From Malachius bipustulatus (Eukaryota; Arthropoda; Insecta; Coleoptera; Melyridae): a stretch of DNA of 64,000 bases. Positions within the stretch are counted from its first letter, which is position 1, and every line of letters starts with the position of its first letter. The translations under genes were made by a program, and so were the position numbers. The notes beneath the pieces are model-generated. The model made no database searches. It was not told where the DNA came from and saw nothing but the letters and a program-made list of their open reading frames with translations. The stretch is from contig OU342634.1 in NCBI GenBank assembly GCA_910589415.1, forward strand, positions 17,977,144-18,041,143, in the 5' to 3' direction. Below, piece by piece: positions 13,380-23,206 of this stretch.

Positions 13380-14177
13380 CATTTCAGACCTTCTTATTTC
13401 AGAGCTCATTATGGTTATCTCGTAAGAGATACAGGGTCCGTTAAATTAGAGCAAATATGCCATATTTTGTTGCCATCTCGAATCCGTCAAGATATTCAAG
13501 ATATCTGTCACCGTTCCTGAAATATCCTGAAAAAACTGAAAAATAGAGATTCTTGCCATATCTTTTTATTATTGGAAATTATTGAATAATTCTTTGTAGG
13601 TTTACAAAAGCCGTTAAGAGCTACCTACCGGACATTTCAAAAATTTTCAAAGCCAACTAGATCCAAGAGTTTTCATAGCCAGCTTTTGTTTTTTCATTAT
13701 GTATTAAAGAAATTATGGAAACATAAAATCATATTTAAAAAAGATTCTTTAAAATTTTCTTATTCTTTTTCGAGAAAGAAACAAAAGTTCCATCATCTTA
13801 TGGTTATTTATAACATTCGGTTTTAGAAAGATTGTTTTTTTAATAAAATTTTTAAGATTTTTTTTGTGATAGATTTTTGCTTTCCTTTTTTTAAAACAGA
13901 ATGACATGAAAATACAATATGGCGACCATAAGAAAAACTAAAGTTGACTATGAAAACTCAGATGGATAGATCTTAACGGTTTATGAAAGCCTACAAAAAC
14001 TTATTTATTAATAATTGTCAAGGATAAGAAAAATATGACAAAAATAAGAAATCTCGATTTTTCAGTTTTTTTCAAGATATTTCAGGAACGGTTTCAGATA
14101 TCTTGTATGTCTTCACGGATTTAAGATAGCTTTTCCGAGATACCCATAGTGAACTCTGAAATTAAGGACACCCGGAA
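13380..14177. repeat. palindromic element, family of 33.4 kb
   Basis: The arms are inverted copies. TTATTTCAGAGCTCATTATG...ATCTCG on the left matches the reverse complement of CGAGATACCCATAGTGAACTCTGAAATTAAGG on the right, where only shared words count. Both arms contain TGAAATATCCTGAAAAAACTG-like sequence, TTTGTAGG.TT and a CTAGATC..AGAGTTTTCAT-like block. The same internal blocks occur at 32.9-33.3, 33.4-34.3 and 46.5-46.8 kb. The outer end is a decayed GGGTGTCC. No coding content. Boundaries are approximate. Confidence 0.65.
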
Positions 14178-14285
14178 TTTCCAATTTTCCACAAATTTAC
14201 AGTCGCTAAACAATCCTATAAATTATTAAATATTTTTTCATTGTTTAGTTTTTTACTTCGGTTTAGTACCCCACTAATATAATAG

Positions 14286-14880
14286 TGTTACCGGGAGCGG
14301 GAGCAAATATAAGACGTGACAACATGGAGGTTGATCACAGCGAAGTATTGTTGTAGCGCCGACAAGGTGGCTTTCTGATTGATTCTAGATGATTCTCGAC
14401 CCACCAACTGCGCCAGATTCCAGCTCTCCACTGAGAACCCTAAACTCGAACGTTCAAGCAACGAACGGAACAATAAGCGGCGATCTCGAAATTGGAGAAG
14501 GAGGATCGGGTCAATTCATTTATAGGAAGATTCGCGATGGTGTAGAAACACTTTCCCTCATTTCTCTGGAATGATACTAGATGAAATTGCTTGGAATATA
14601 AAAAAATGGAAGGTCAGAGACGGGAAAATCAGTTGAGTTTACAAAGAGTTGATGGAAACGAGGTACCCTAAAGCGAGCGTTAAATACAAGCGATCTGGTT
14701 AGAAGGCGGGCGAAATAAAGAAATCTCAGCGGCGTTACAAGCGAAAATGAGTGATAAATTCAAAGCGATTGTAAAGTGAAATACCTATCTCTAGTTTGTA
14801 CATAATTTTAATTTTAACGCAATTTAAGTTATAGTTTGAAAGTATTGTTTAGTGTATTTGATTAAATAAATATCTAAATA
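14286..14880 (+). other. GC-richer island, possibly an old LTR
   Basis: This block stands out from the AT-rich surroundings. It begins TGTTACCGGGAGCGGG and ends with TTAGTGTATTTGATTAAATAAA, which resembles the poly(A)-signal region of Ty3/gypsy-type LTRs. AT-poor purine-rich sequence lies between. I cannot identify a matching second LTR, a primer site or a gag frame. Short open frames on both strands are not recognisable. A degraded exon or UTR is the alternative. Confidence 0.25.
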
Positions 14881-16325
14881 TGTAAATCATTTTTGAATCC
14901 TTATTAATTTATCATACGTCATTTCTTGATCAAAGGATCTATGTACATAATATGAAGTTTTTATGTAGTTTTTACGCAACGCTCATTAGTTTGTTTGGTA
15001 CCTATATAAAGTAAAAAATATTGAATGTTCATGTTTTTATAACAATGTAACACTGTTGTTTCAATTATATCTATAAGAGCCGAAATTTTTAATTAATCAT
15101 GGGCTACGAATTCTTCATTGAACCGGAAAAATTCACAAGGTAAACTTTCAAGTAATAGACTCAAGGGTATAATAACATTTCTAATTTACGTTTTATTAAA
15201 AATATTATCTTGTGTTTGATACAAGCGTCGTTATTAATCGACGTTGTCGTTAAATGATTCATATACATATGGGAGTGAAAAGCTTTTAAATAGTTACCCC
15301 TGAAAATGGTGTGAGGATTCGAAACCAGTAAATAATAAAAATTATATTGTGGACTCTGACTAAACTTCTCAGGGTTTTTTTTATAGCTGAGGCGATGAGA
15401 ATTTTTTTAATTAGAGATGGTTATAACTGGAAACTAAACCTATACCCCTATTATACTGTTTAAATAATTTACTGTTTAAACAATTGTTAAATTTTAGATT
15501 CTTTAAAAAAAACAAAAACAACCTTTTAGCCTTGTTAGAGAGCATCACTTTCATGTAAAATTAATTTTATCATTCATCACAATCAGAGAGGTGTAAGTGG
15601 GCTTTCTCTGTAAACAGGGAAAGCTAATAGATAATGTAATAAATACGTTTGCCGGCTTCATAAATTACTAGTTAGTCCTGCTAAAATTACAAGCTCGAAA
15701 GGCGCAAAACACAAAGACTATTTACATGAATTGGCATTCACACTCGTTTTAAACAAAATCAACGGAATGGTCCTTGCGTTTTCCAAGCCCTTTTTGTTGT
15801 ATAAACTCAACGACTGGATTGAATTTGAAGCTCCCATTATTCACGTCAAAACAAAAGCTCCGAGGTGCTTAGTTCGTTGCCAAAATATCTCAACTTTAGG
15901 GCTATAAATAATATTTCATTTTAGATCGAAGTCTGCGCAGATTGCTCTGTTGTTCCAAGTATTTCAGATTATTATTACTACGTTAAAAAATCGGGGCGCA
16001 ACTTTCTTAATTAAAAAAAAAACAAATACAAAATTAATTAAACATTTCATAATAGGAGTTCCAGCCATGTACCTATACCTTTCTACCTATACCTTTCTAA
16101 ATTTAAAATTTCAATTAATTCTTATTTCACGTTTCTTATTTTAAAAAGTTATTTCTATGTTCAAACAATGAATTTTTCCGTTATATTATATTTTAGTTCT
16201 ATGCGTTCTATTTTTCTTTTGTTCATTTTACATAACAAATCAAACCGATTACAATTCGTGATTAATTTTCGCGTAATCGGTTTACTGGAAAAATAAGGCA
16301 TGGGCTTGCCTTGTCGCCGAGTATT
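14881..16325. other. AT-rich unannotated DNA
   Basis: No gene or complete element is visible. A perfect 11-bp inverted repeat, AAACCGATTAC...GTAATCGGTTT (16242-16283, 20-nt loop), is the only clear structure. Confidence 0.6.
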
Positions 16326-16740
16326 TTGAACTCGCCAATGTCAAAAGTGCGGATAAGACAAAATCAAACGTAATGCGTATAAAATCGTATTTTAAGCATA
16401 AAAGACAGAATAACTTTTTTCAAGATCAGGCATTAATTAAAACAGGCCAAAAATGTAAACTTTTACGTATATCAACTTCTTATACATATACTTAGTTCTA
16501 CATTATATGGAAATATTTTTTAAATGAAGTCCGTTATGAAGAAAACTTAAGTTCGATTTTGGCTGTAGTTACTAAAAAATCCTTTTCATCACAGAGCAAC
16601 CTCAGTTTTACATTTTTGGAAATATTTCCTAAGCGATGCCTGATTTTGAAAAAAGTTACTTTCTCTTTTATGTTTAAACTACGATTTATACATGACGCTC
16701 GATTTTGGCTGTCCAGTTACAAAACACCTTGTACATAATT
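16326..16740. repeat. palindromic repeat, about 0.4 kb
   Basis: The left arm (16326-16462) and right arm (about 16605-16740) are inverted copies. ATGCCTGAT.TTGAAAAAAGTTA and CTTTTATG.TTAAA.TACGATTT are shared by the right arm and the complement of the left. Further out, CGATTTTGGCTGTCC on the right parallels GATTTTGTCTTATCC on the complement of the left. It appears to be an old fold-back element without preserved ends, though ACACCTTGTAC at 16725 may be a decayed CACCCTGTA end. Confidence 0.6.
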
Positions 16741-16919
16741 CCTTTGGACGCTCGAGGTTGTGTACAGCAAACAGCAAAGAGAGAAACGACTTTTTTATCA
16801 GTCTTTCTTGTAGTATATGTATAGCACAATTCGTAGTTACTGAACTGACATGTTACTGTGAGCATTAGTAATTGTATGTTGTTTCCATTAAAAAACTTCA
16901 ATTATTGTATTTCAGTCTG

Positions 16920-17340
16920 GTCAGAACCAACCCCTGATGTACGTTCGTTCTCGTTCTCTGTGTAACCCGCAGAGACGTATAAAATTACTTCCGCTGAAAT
17001 TAACGCGATATGGCTACCCGAAAACGGTTTTCTCGTCCATATCGCCTGTTCTTTGAGCTGCAAAAACTAACGATCGAGTTGTAATACGTCATAACACGGT
17101 GTTTTAACCCCCTGCTGACTCATATCGGTAATCGACTCGGGTGACACGCCAGGCTAGAGGGTGGGTTACGACGCACGTTAAGGTGTGACCTTCGCTTTAT
17201 GGGTGCACCTTCTACATACATGTGCCCGACGTACACGCCCTGTTAGCCCTGGAAATCTGCATTGAATGGCATCATGTGGGCCATAAAACGCTGTATACCT
17301 CGCCTCTCGCTGGTTAAACATTAAAAGCGGACGGTAATTT
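16920..17340. other. GC-rich unique block
   Basis: About 400 bp with clearly higher GC and CpG content than the flanks and no repeat copy elsewhere in the window. It contains a stem GCGATATGG...CCATATCGC (about 17008-17047) whose loop holds CGAAAACGGTTTTC. No long reading frame or convincing splice sites were found. It could be a conserved regulatory element, an old LTR, or the edge of a gene outside the recognised parts. Confidence 0.3.
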
Positions 17341-17777
17341 ATTTTAAATTGAAATCTTTCAGCTCGCTCTGGAAATTTAATATTTGGCTGAATATAGAAG
17401 GCATTCTATTATGGAGGTGGGTATGGCAAGAATTTCATGGTGAAAATTGCTCTCTTGGAACGTTTATAAAATGCTTTAAATTTCCTGCCAATTTTGGAAT
17501 GACGGCTTGAATGTAATCTATTAAATGGAAATACTATTTAACGCTAGCTGTAGATACCTAATCTTTGTTTTATGGCTGCTGCGATGGAATATTTTTCTAC
17601 TATACGACGACAAGACTAAAAACCTTCTTGCGCATCAATCGCAGAAATAGTGTATTTTTATGCGATTCAATAATAAATATTTTCTTCCTATTTTTTTTTT
17701 TATAATGAATATAATGAAAAAATAATCTGATTTTTTTTGGGAAAACTCCACCTACCTACCAAAAAAAAAAGAATTAT

Positions 17778-17852
17778 ACCATCTCGTGGTTTCGAACCCA
17801 CACCAACAGTTTACTAAACATCGGTGTAATGAACTGAACAACAGTGGGTTTC
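17778..17852 (-). repeat. tRNA-like Pol III module (SINE-like)
   Basis: On the minus strand there is a B box, GGTTCGAAACC, within a T-arm-like GTGGGTTCGAAACCAC. About 50 nt upstream a sequence like TGTTCAGTTCATTACACCG resembles a tRNA A box and D arm. A run of T follows the module (TTCTTTTTTTTTT), a possible Pol III terminator. The cloverleaf is not intact enough to call a functional tRNA, so a tRNA-derived SINE head or tRNA pseudogene is likelier. Confidence 0.5.
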
Positions 17853-18780
17853 GAGTTTGTAGTGTTGATCGCGTAGATAGGTATATGTAGTACGTCAGGT
17901 ACCTATTACACACCTACAAATTTTATTTTTTAAACTGGTCGTATCTTTGTTATTAAAAAACCAATTTGAATACTTTTTTCACCTGCATGTAGGTGATTTA
18001 ATTGTTGTTGCGTTTGCTCTTCTAATTTTCAGAACCATTCATAATTGAATGTGGAAAAAAATAAAAAAGAAATTGCGAACCCTTTCATTGATTTAATAAT
18101 TTTATATAAGTGTAAGCTAATTTTGCACAAGCGAAAAACTTTTTTGTTTTTCGTTTAAAGTGCTACATTAATCGAGGCGAATTGAAGCTAAGACATCAAA
18201 TTATATGTTAAAGCAAAAAAAAAAGGAAAATTTCGGTTCAACTTCTTCAAAAATGGACTCATAAACGGTTATAGAATTGACACATTTTCACCCTTTTTCC
18301 TACCCACGACACTGGCTTATTAATGGAAAATATGCTAATTTTATTGAATTAACTCAAATTTCCAATAATTTTCTTCAAATCCTGTTAATTTTATTTCAAA
18401 GTTTTTTTGCCATCTTGCTCATACAGGGATTCAAAAATAGTCAATTTTCCAAAAAATTAAAATAGCCGCCATTTTGAAACGGCTCGGCGGATTTTGCTCA
18501 AGTGCAATACCAGACCACTCCTTGTGGACATCTTACTCTCACAAAAATTTCAGCCCCCTAAATTGAAAACTGTGGCCAGAAACCGTGCCTCAAAGTCCGG
18601 ATGTATGGAATTTTGAAAGGACACCCTGTAGAAGTAACGTGACTTTTGGAAATTTTTTCAACGAAAATCTAAAGTCATTCCAAAGCTTTACAAGAATCCA
18701 AAATTTCGTTCACTAATCTTGAAAGATAAAGCTACAGGAGCGTTTTGAAAATCGAAAAATCGTGATTTTGGAGAAATAAA

Positions 18781-18797
18781 TAAATATATATATAAAT

Positions 18798-18833
<36 letters not shown>
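18781..18833. repeat. AT microsatellite in copy A
   Basis: A run of AT/TA dinucleotides with a few AAT interruptions, directly joining two segments that in copy B are more than 5.9 kb apart. Confidence 0.95.
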
Positions 18834-19305
18834 CGTGGGCAGGTGAATTTTGGAAAACCACTTTTTCGTAATCTGGGGGTCATGATCGGTGGACATTTGA
18901 TGAGTTTGGGTGATTTTTGGAAAGTGATGTCGTCCTCAATAGTGTATTTTTTGTTAAAAAATACACTAAAAGACGATCCCGATGAAAACTCTGACAGTAA
19001 GGCAGACTACAAGCTTTTAATCTCTCGTTTACGTCGTCGCAGATCGTCACTGCAATGCTGAGAATGCATCTGATGTTCGAAACAATTGCGAATTGATTAA
19101 ATTAGAAATTTATTCGTGTTCTCTTTTAGGTCACTTATTTTAACGCTTACTAGAAAATTTGGATAAAATGAAAGAATCATAATATGAAGGAGGTCCAGCT
19201 TTTTTCTTGCAAAATTCATATTTAAATAGTAAATTTAGTAAAATATTAAGGCGTTAATTGGAAGTTGACAAAATTATAAGCTTATCCAGGCGGGTGTTAA
19301 TGAAA

Positions 19306-19496
19306 CAGCCAATATTATAAAGGCTCATTATAAGCTAACGGGCAGATTTCTGTGCTCGTTTTTGAAGCTAATATCGACGTCAAATGACTTTTATTGACAT
19401 TTTTGTAATTTCTTTCATGTCAAGTATATAGATAAAATTAAAAAATTTCCACTTAAACTCGATACCTTCTTCAGAAATGGCCACAGAATTCTGCAG
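19306..19496. mobile_element. CAGCC-type MITE, copy 2, truncated
   Basis: It starts CAGCCAATATTATAAAGGCT and follows copy 1 (10551-10769) closely through ATATCGACGTCAAATGACTT and GATACCTTCTTCA. It stops at CACAGAATTCTGC, before the right inverted repeat is complete. The next base begins a piece of an unrelated element (19497-19748), so the right end was lost at this junction. Confidence 0.8.
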
Positions 19497-19748
19497 AATA
19501 TCTTGAAAACAGTGCCTTCCTACAACAAAAGCGTAAGATGAAAAAGTAAAGTCAATTGCGTAGAAAATATTTGATAAAAAAGGTAACAACACCTCAGATA
19601 TTCGCCACTGGATTGAATAATTTATATTCAAATGGCTATTCTGATCAGCCATTTTTTAGATATTATTTTAGATATAAATTTTTCACCTATTTTTGCATTT
19701 CCTACCTGCTCTTTAAGTTTGTAACCCATATTCATTAACACGCTGTAT
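19497..19748. mobile_element. fragment of the 53.1-kb CAGG-TGTTACTG element
   Basis: It matches the right two thirds of 53056-53668: CTTGA.AACAGTGC.TCCTACAAC, GCGTAGAAA.T..TTGATAAAAAAGGT (shared words), GCCACTGGATTGAATAATTT, and the end TTTTTGCATTTCCTA...TTTAAGTTTGT followed by TTCA.TAACAC.CTGTATATT. The left part is missing at the junction with the truncated MITE. Confidence 0.75.
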
Positions 19749-20190
19749 ATTAAACTTTTTACCCACTAGAAAATGTACTATCTAAATATAAATTTTCCGG
19801 GAAAATAATTGGGACATAGTACCTATAACTACCACACCTGAAGGTGCTACTTTAGAAGTAGCGAAACATGAGTTAGGTATACATTTTAATCCATCACTAA
19901 TATACCTACATACCTTTTAGGAGCATTTCCAAATAAAATGCATCATTTATCATTATCAATATTAATCACAGAAGTTAAAAAATCAAGAATGTTGGAATTA
20001 AACGACTTCCACATCCACCACATCCACAATTCCACATTAAAGTCAAATTAGAAAATTAATTCAATAAATCGATTTAAACTATGCGGAATCTGATGTCGTT
20101 ATATCTACATTCTTGTTCAAACATTTTGTCAGCTAGCTGTTCAATAAATACTGGAGAGCGCAATTATTATTGAAATGGTTATTTTTGCCC
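19749..20190. other. unannotated AT-rich DNA
   Basis: No gene seen. A small perfect stem, GCTACTT-TAG-AAGTAGC, lies near 19846-19862 and a CCACATCCAC-type repeat near 20010-20035. Confidence 0.6.
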
Positions 20191-20526
20191 TCAATTGTGG
20201 TTTTTTATTGGTCTTGGCCTTGGCCATCCTATGTAAAGAAGCATTTTCAAGCAGTTCTTGCATACATTTTTTAATAACTGAAACATCCAATAATAATTAA
20301 GTAATGTTCCCATCGAAATTTTCAACTGACTCTTTGTACAATTCGCAACAAAAGAAAAACTCCCTTGATGCAATAAGTTATTAAATTCACAGTTTAAAGC
20401 CACAGAAACGACACCAACGTTTCGCTGCATTTTCAGCTCATCCGTCTCTATATTATCAACCAAAAACACAACCAGGACAGGAGTGTTATTTTCATTTACT
20501 ATTTTCATTACGTACATCACATACTG
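20191..20526 (-). other. weak exon candidate, minus strand
   Basis: An open stretch of about 112 codons on the minus strand is preceded by a good-looking acceptor: a T/C run, CTATTAAT (possible branch point), then TTGCAG. The translation is unbiased in composition, contains a hydrophobic patch (VLVVFLV), and resembles no family I know. Open frames of this length occur by chance in AT-rich DNA of this size. No partner exon or donor was located. Confidence 0.15.
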
Positions 20527-20643
20527 CTGCAATTCAATTAATAGGAAAAAAAACTTCCACCTGAACCTCTACACGTTTTTACCTACCCCCAACATTGAAT
20601 TGAAGCGGGCTATAATGTGAACTGCATTTCCGTTGATTTCCAG

Positions 20644-20753
20644 TACCTCTCCCAAACGCAATCTCTTTCTCGCGTATCGTATGAAAGGGGGTGGTGATGG
20701 TGATATTAATCACTATTCACGTGGCGTATGCCAGGAATCTCCAGCATGGTATG
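20644..20753 (+). other. weak exon candidate, plus strand, 110 bp
   Basis: A pyrimidine-rich stretch ends in GATTTCCAG, and 110 bp later TATGGTAAGT matches the splice donor consensus well. One frame is open through the interval (36 whole codons, including the words NLFLAYRMKGGG and CQESPAWY); the others close. Nothing in it is recognisable to me. It lies near a minus-strand candidate, and both cannot belong to one transcript. Confidence 0.2.
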
Positions 20754-20859
20754 GTAAGTTGGCAGTCCTGTCACACTCATTGCAAGATAGTTCAGAACCA
20801 ACTCAGGTAATTGATTTACTTGCTAGATTGCGCCTCAGAAGCGAAGGAGAATAGAACAG

Positions 20860-21034
20860 CAAGTCTTGACAATCAGATAAATAGTTACAATCTGTTTTGT
20901 TATAAAACTATGTATGTACTTCTACCTACATGGAAGGAGCATCAGATGTCTTCACTTTGGTAATGAAACAAAGCGAAGTACCTATTCTTATTACTTTCTC
21001 GTATTATTTTCATTATCACTCACTAATAATAAAA
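20860..21034. other. short unannotated interval
   Basis: AT-rich DNA with no recognisable feature, leading into the hairpin at 21035. Confidence 0.5.
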
Positions 21035-21175
21035 ATAGTATATTATTAAACGAGCATATAATGGGGGCTATTATCCACGAAGGTTAAGTTTATGTCACGA
21101 GCGTTAGCGAGTGACATAATTTAACCTGAGTGGATAATAGCTCATTATATGCGAGTATAATACTATACTTTGTCC
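21035..21175. repeat. fold-back hairpin, arms about 65 bp
   Basis: Left-arm words GAGCATATAATG, GGCTATTATCCAC, AGGTTAA and TTATGTCAC reappear inverted on the right as GTGACATAA, TTAACCT, GTGGATAATAGC and CATTATATGC. A loop of about 12 nt (GAGCGTTAGCGA) separates the arms. A structurally similar hairpin lies at 45898-46000, and CTGGCTATTATCCACGG recurs at 22311. No coding content. Confidence 0.8.
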
Positions 21176-22420
21176 ACGACTGCTATTTACTTTGATTCCA
21201 AAAATTTATTTTAAACAATGAGAATGAATGAATTTTCTTGGTCGTCTTCCAGTTCATAAAGGTGTTGTATACAGTTAAATAAAGATTTCGGGATTTCTTA
21301 GGCAACAAATTCAGGTAAGTTACCTTTGCTGCTTCCGTTATCTCCGGTGGAGTACACAGTATTTCGTCCTCACTATCAATTATTTCCATTTTAATTTTTA
21401 ACTAACTAAATTATTAAACTATAAGTTGGTAATCCTGGTATTGAAGTGGTTGATGAGATTTGTAAAATAATACGCATGCCCCTCGGAACAGCTGATGGTC
21501 ATGCTGTGTGTTGCCAGATTCACTGGTATTTACCAACAGACCAAAATCGAAAATTATACCGTAGTATTAGCACAATTAACAGTTTAGAATTACTCGCCCT
21601 ACATATAAATTTCATATAATTAAACTTAAACTATGTTCCCCTCACTTTATAATCTTAATATCTAATTTATAAGCTTGTAATAGTAATTCTTTTAAAATTC
21701 ACCATATCTGTTGGTAAATACAAGTGAATCTGGCAACACACAGCATGGCCATCAGCTGTTTACAGTGACATGCGTATAATTTTCCCAATTTCATCAACCA
21801 CTTTCTATAGGTTACCATAAATTAATTACAATACATGGGCCTAGGTACTACCTACTTAATAGTTAGATTATGATGAAATTTAATTTTAGCCTAGAGTGCC
21901 TAACCTACAGATTAATTATTATGATGAAGAATGTTACTTCCAACGAATGATATTTTTTAGGTTTGATTTTTGACCTATTATTTAAGGTTAGTAATAAACA
22001 ATTATTATTCTAACAGAAATAGTAGGTACCTATGCTAGTAGTTATGACGTTTCAAATTGACAACAATTTATGCTTTGCTTGTCATGTCATGTCAATGGCT
22101 TATTTACTTGATATAATATTCTATTTAATTTTAACTTTTTTGCGCATTAAAAACCAGATCAAACTAATACTTTAAGAAGATTTTTATGATTGGCATAAGG
22201 CTAACTAATTAAAGTGCCTGCTTATTGCCTAAACGTACTGATAAATGCTTGCCAGAGACTAAATATAGACCGCGTGTCCTTAGCAATTCTAGACCAGTGA
22301 ATAATGATTATTCACTGGCTATTATCCACGGGTTATAATTCACGTGAATTATGACTATGCTTATGCATTAGAAAACTCATTCATAAGGTACATATTATAC
22401 GGTAGTCGTGGACAAATATA
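21163..22420. mobile_element. possible 1.25-kb element with TTTGTCCACGAC ends
   Basis: TATACTTTGTCCACGACT at the left is matched by the complement of the right end, TATATTTGTCCACGACT. The interval encloses the palindromic MITE at 21427-21816 and a near-perfect palindrome CCAGTGAATAATGATTATTCACTGG around 22295-22319. The pair could also be remnants of two copies of one fold-back family. No target duplication or transposase was identified. Confidence 0.35.
21427..21816. mobile_element. palindromic MITE, about 390 bp
   Basis: Arms of about 110 bp are inverted: AAGTGGTTGATGA, TACGCATG, CAGCTGATGG.CATGCTGTGTG and TTGCCAGATTCACT on the left reappear complemented on the right. The outer ends are GGTAA.C and G.TTACC. 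The centre is AT-rich single-copy sequence. No coding content and no clear duplication. Confidence 0.8.
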
Positions 22421-22971
22421 TAAATGTATACATAGTTATTTGTAAATCACTAGAATTCTAGGATGGTCCATCACTATATCCACCCGCGAAATAAACGTTA
22501 ATTTTAAAGATAGAAAAATTTAAACTTTGAGGATTATTGTAATTAATATGAAACCATAGAATGACATAAGTAATCAGTTTAATTAATTTTTTTCGTTCGG
22601 CCACCGGAACGCGGTAATTTGGTGAAAAGGTGACCAAAATAAATTAGATTTTTCTTCCATACATTAGTAGAAATCGATTGATAAACTCAAAATAGCTGAG
22701 TAAAAATATTTAAAAAAAATTAATTACAAGACTTTAATTATTAAATAAAATACATTAAATATGGAAATGACAGATAGAATCATTGAGATATGGTAGTAAT
22801 AAGAGTGATCAAGAATCTGAAGGGGGTTATTATAGGGATTACGTAAGATTTTTCAGAAGTAAATTTCGTGAAATCCTGCATGTTGTAAGAAATAAAAATA
22901 CTTTGAGAAACTCTAATTTTTTTTTAAATTTTTTCCAAATTATAAAACATGATAATTATTATTGAGTAAAC
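22421..22971. other. unannotated AT-rich DNA
   Basis: No gene or complete repeat recognised. Sequence around 22440-22640 shares short words with 42640-42860 (TTCG.CCAC, GATGGTCCATCA/GACGGACCATCC, ATCCTCAAAGTTT), which suggests an inverted pair of a decayed repeat. Confidence 0.45.
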
Positions 22972-23206
22972 TTAGGTACCTATACATCAAGGCCGAAATA
23001 ATTTGCAGTAACTGATGTTACTAAAATTACAATCTCAGAGAAGCGGCAAGCTTACGTTTGGTGGAACATTTTCATACTGATGGGAGAAGCGGCAAAGAGG
23101 AAATGTTCCTCCAAACGTAAGTTTCTGCTTGTCGCTTCTCCGAAATAGCTTTTTTAGTAATGTCAGTTACTGCACATTGTTTAGGCCGTGAGGTATAGGT
23201 ACTAAT
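22972..23206. repeat. palindromic repeat, about 235 bp
   Basis: Left words GGTACCTATAC.TCA, GCAGTAACTGA, TTACTAAAA, GAGAAGCG.CAAGC and TTACGTTTGG.GGAACATTT are all mirrored on the right arm, with the centre near 23090. The arms are about 110 bp. This is a fold-back MITE or MITE remnant, and any reading frame across it arises from the symmetry. Confidence 0.8.

Larger units (their letters stand above)
17610..18968 (-). repeat. composite repeat, copy A
   Basis: Read on the minus strand, this locus parallels the larger copy B. 18968-18834 matches 29562-29696, including GTGGTTTTCCAAAATTCACC. Then comes an AT microsatellite (18781-18833). Then 18780-18277 matches 35633-36110, including CGCTCCTG.GGCTTTATCTTT, CTACAGGGTGTCC, CTAGGGGGCTGAAATTT and CCACTGGC. 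The far end, 17655-17612, matches 37257-37300 (GCGATTGATGCGCAAGAAGG). Copy A holds a single unit and nothing extra in its microsatellite, so it shows the likely uninterrupted arrangement. Confidence 0.75.

Noticed and set aside
18843..19061. Plus-strand frame ending in an Arg-rich tail
   Set aside because: Its first half lies within a segment of the composite repeat shared with copy B (29.6 kb), where the frame is not kept. The unique second half has no recognisable domain.
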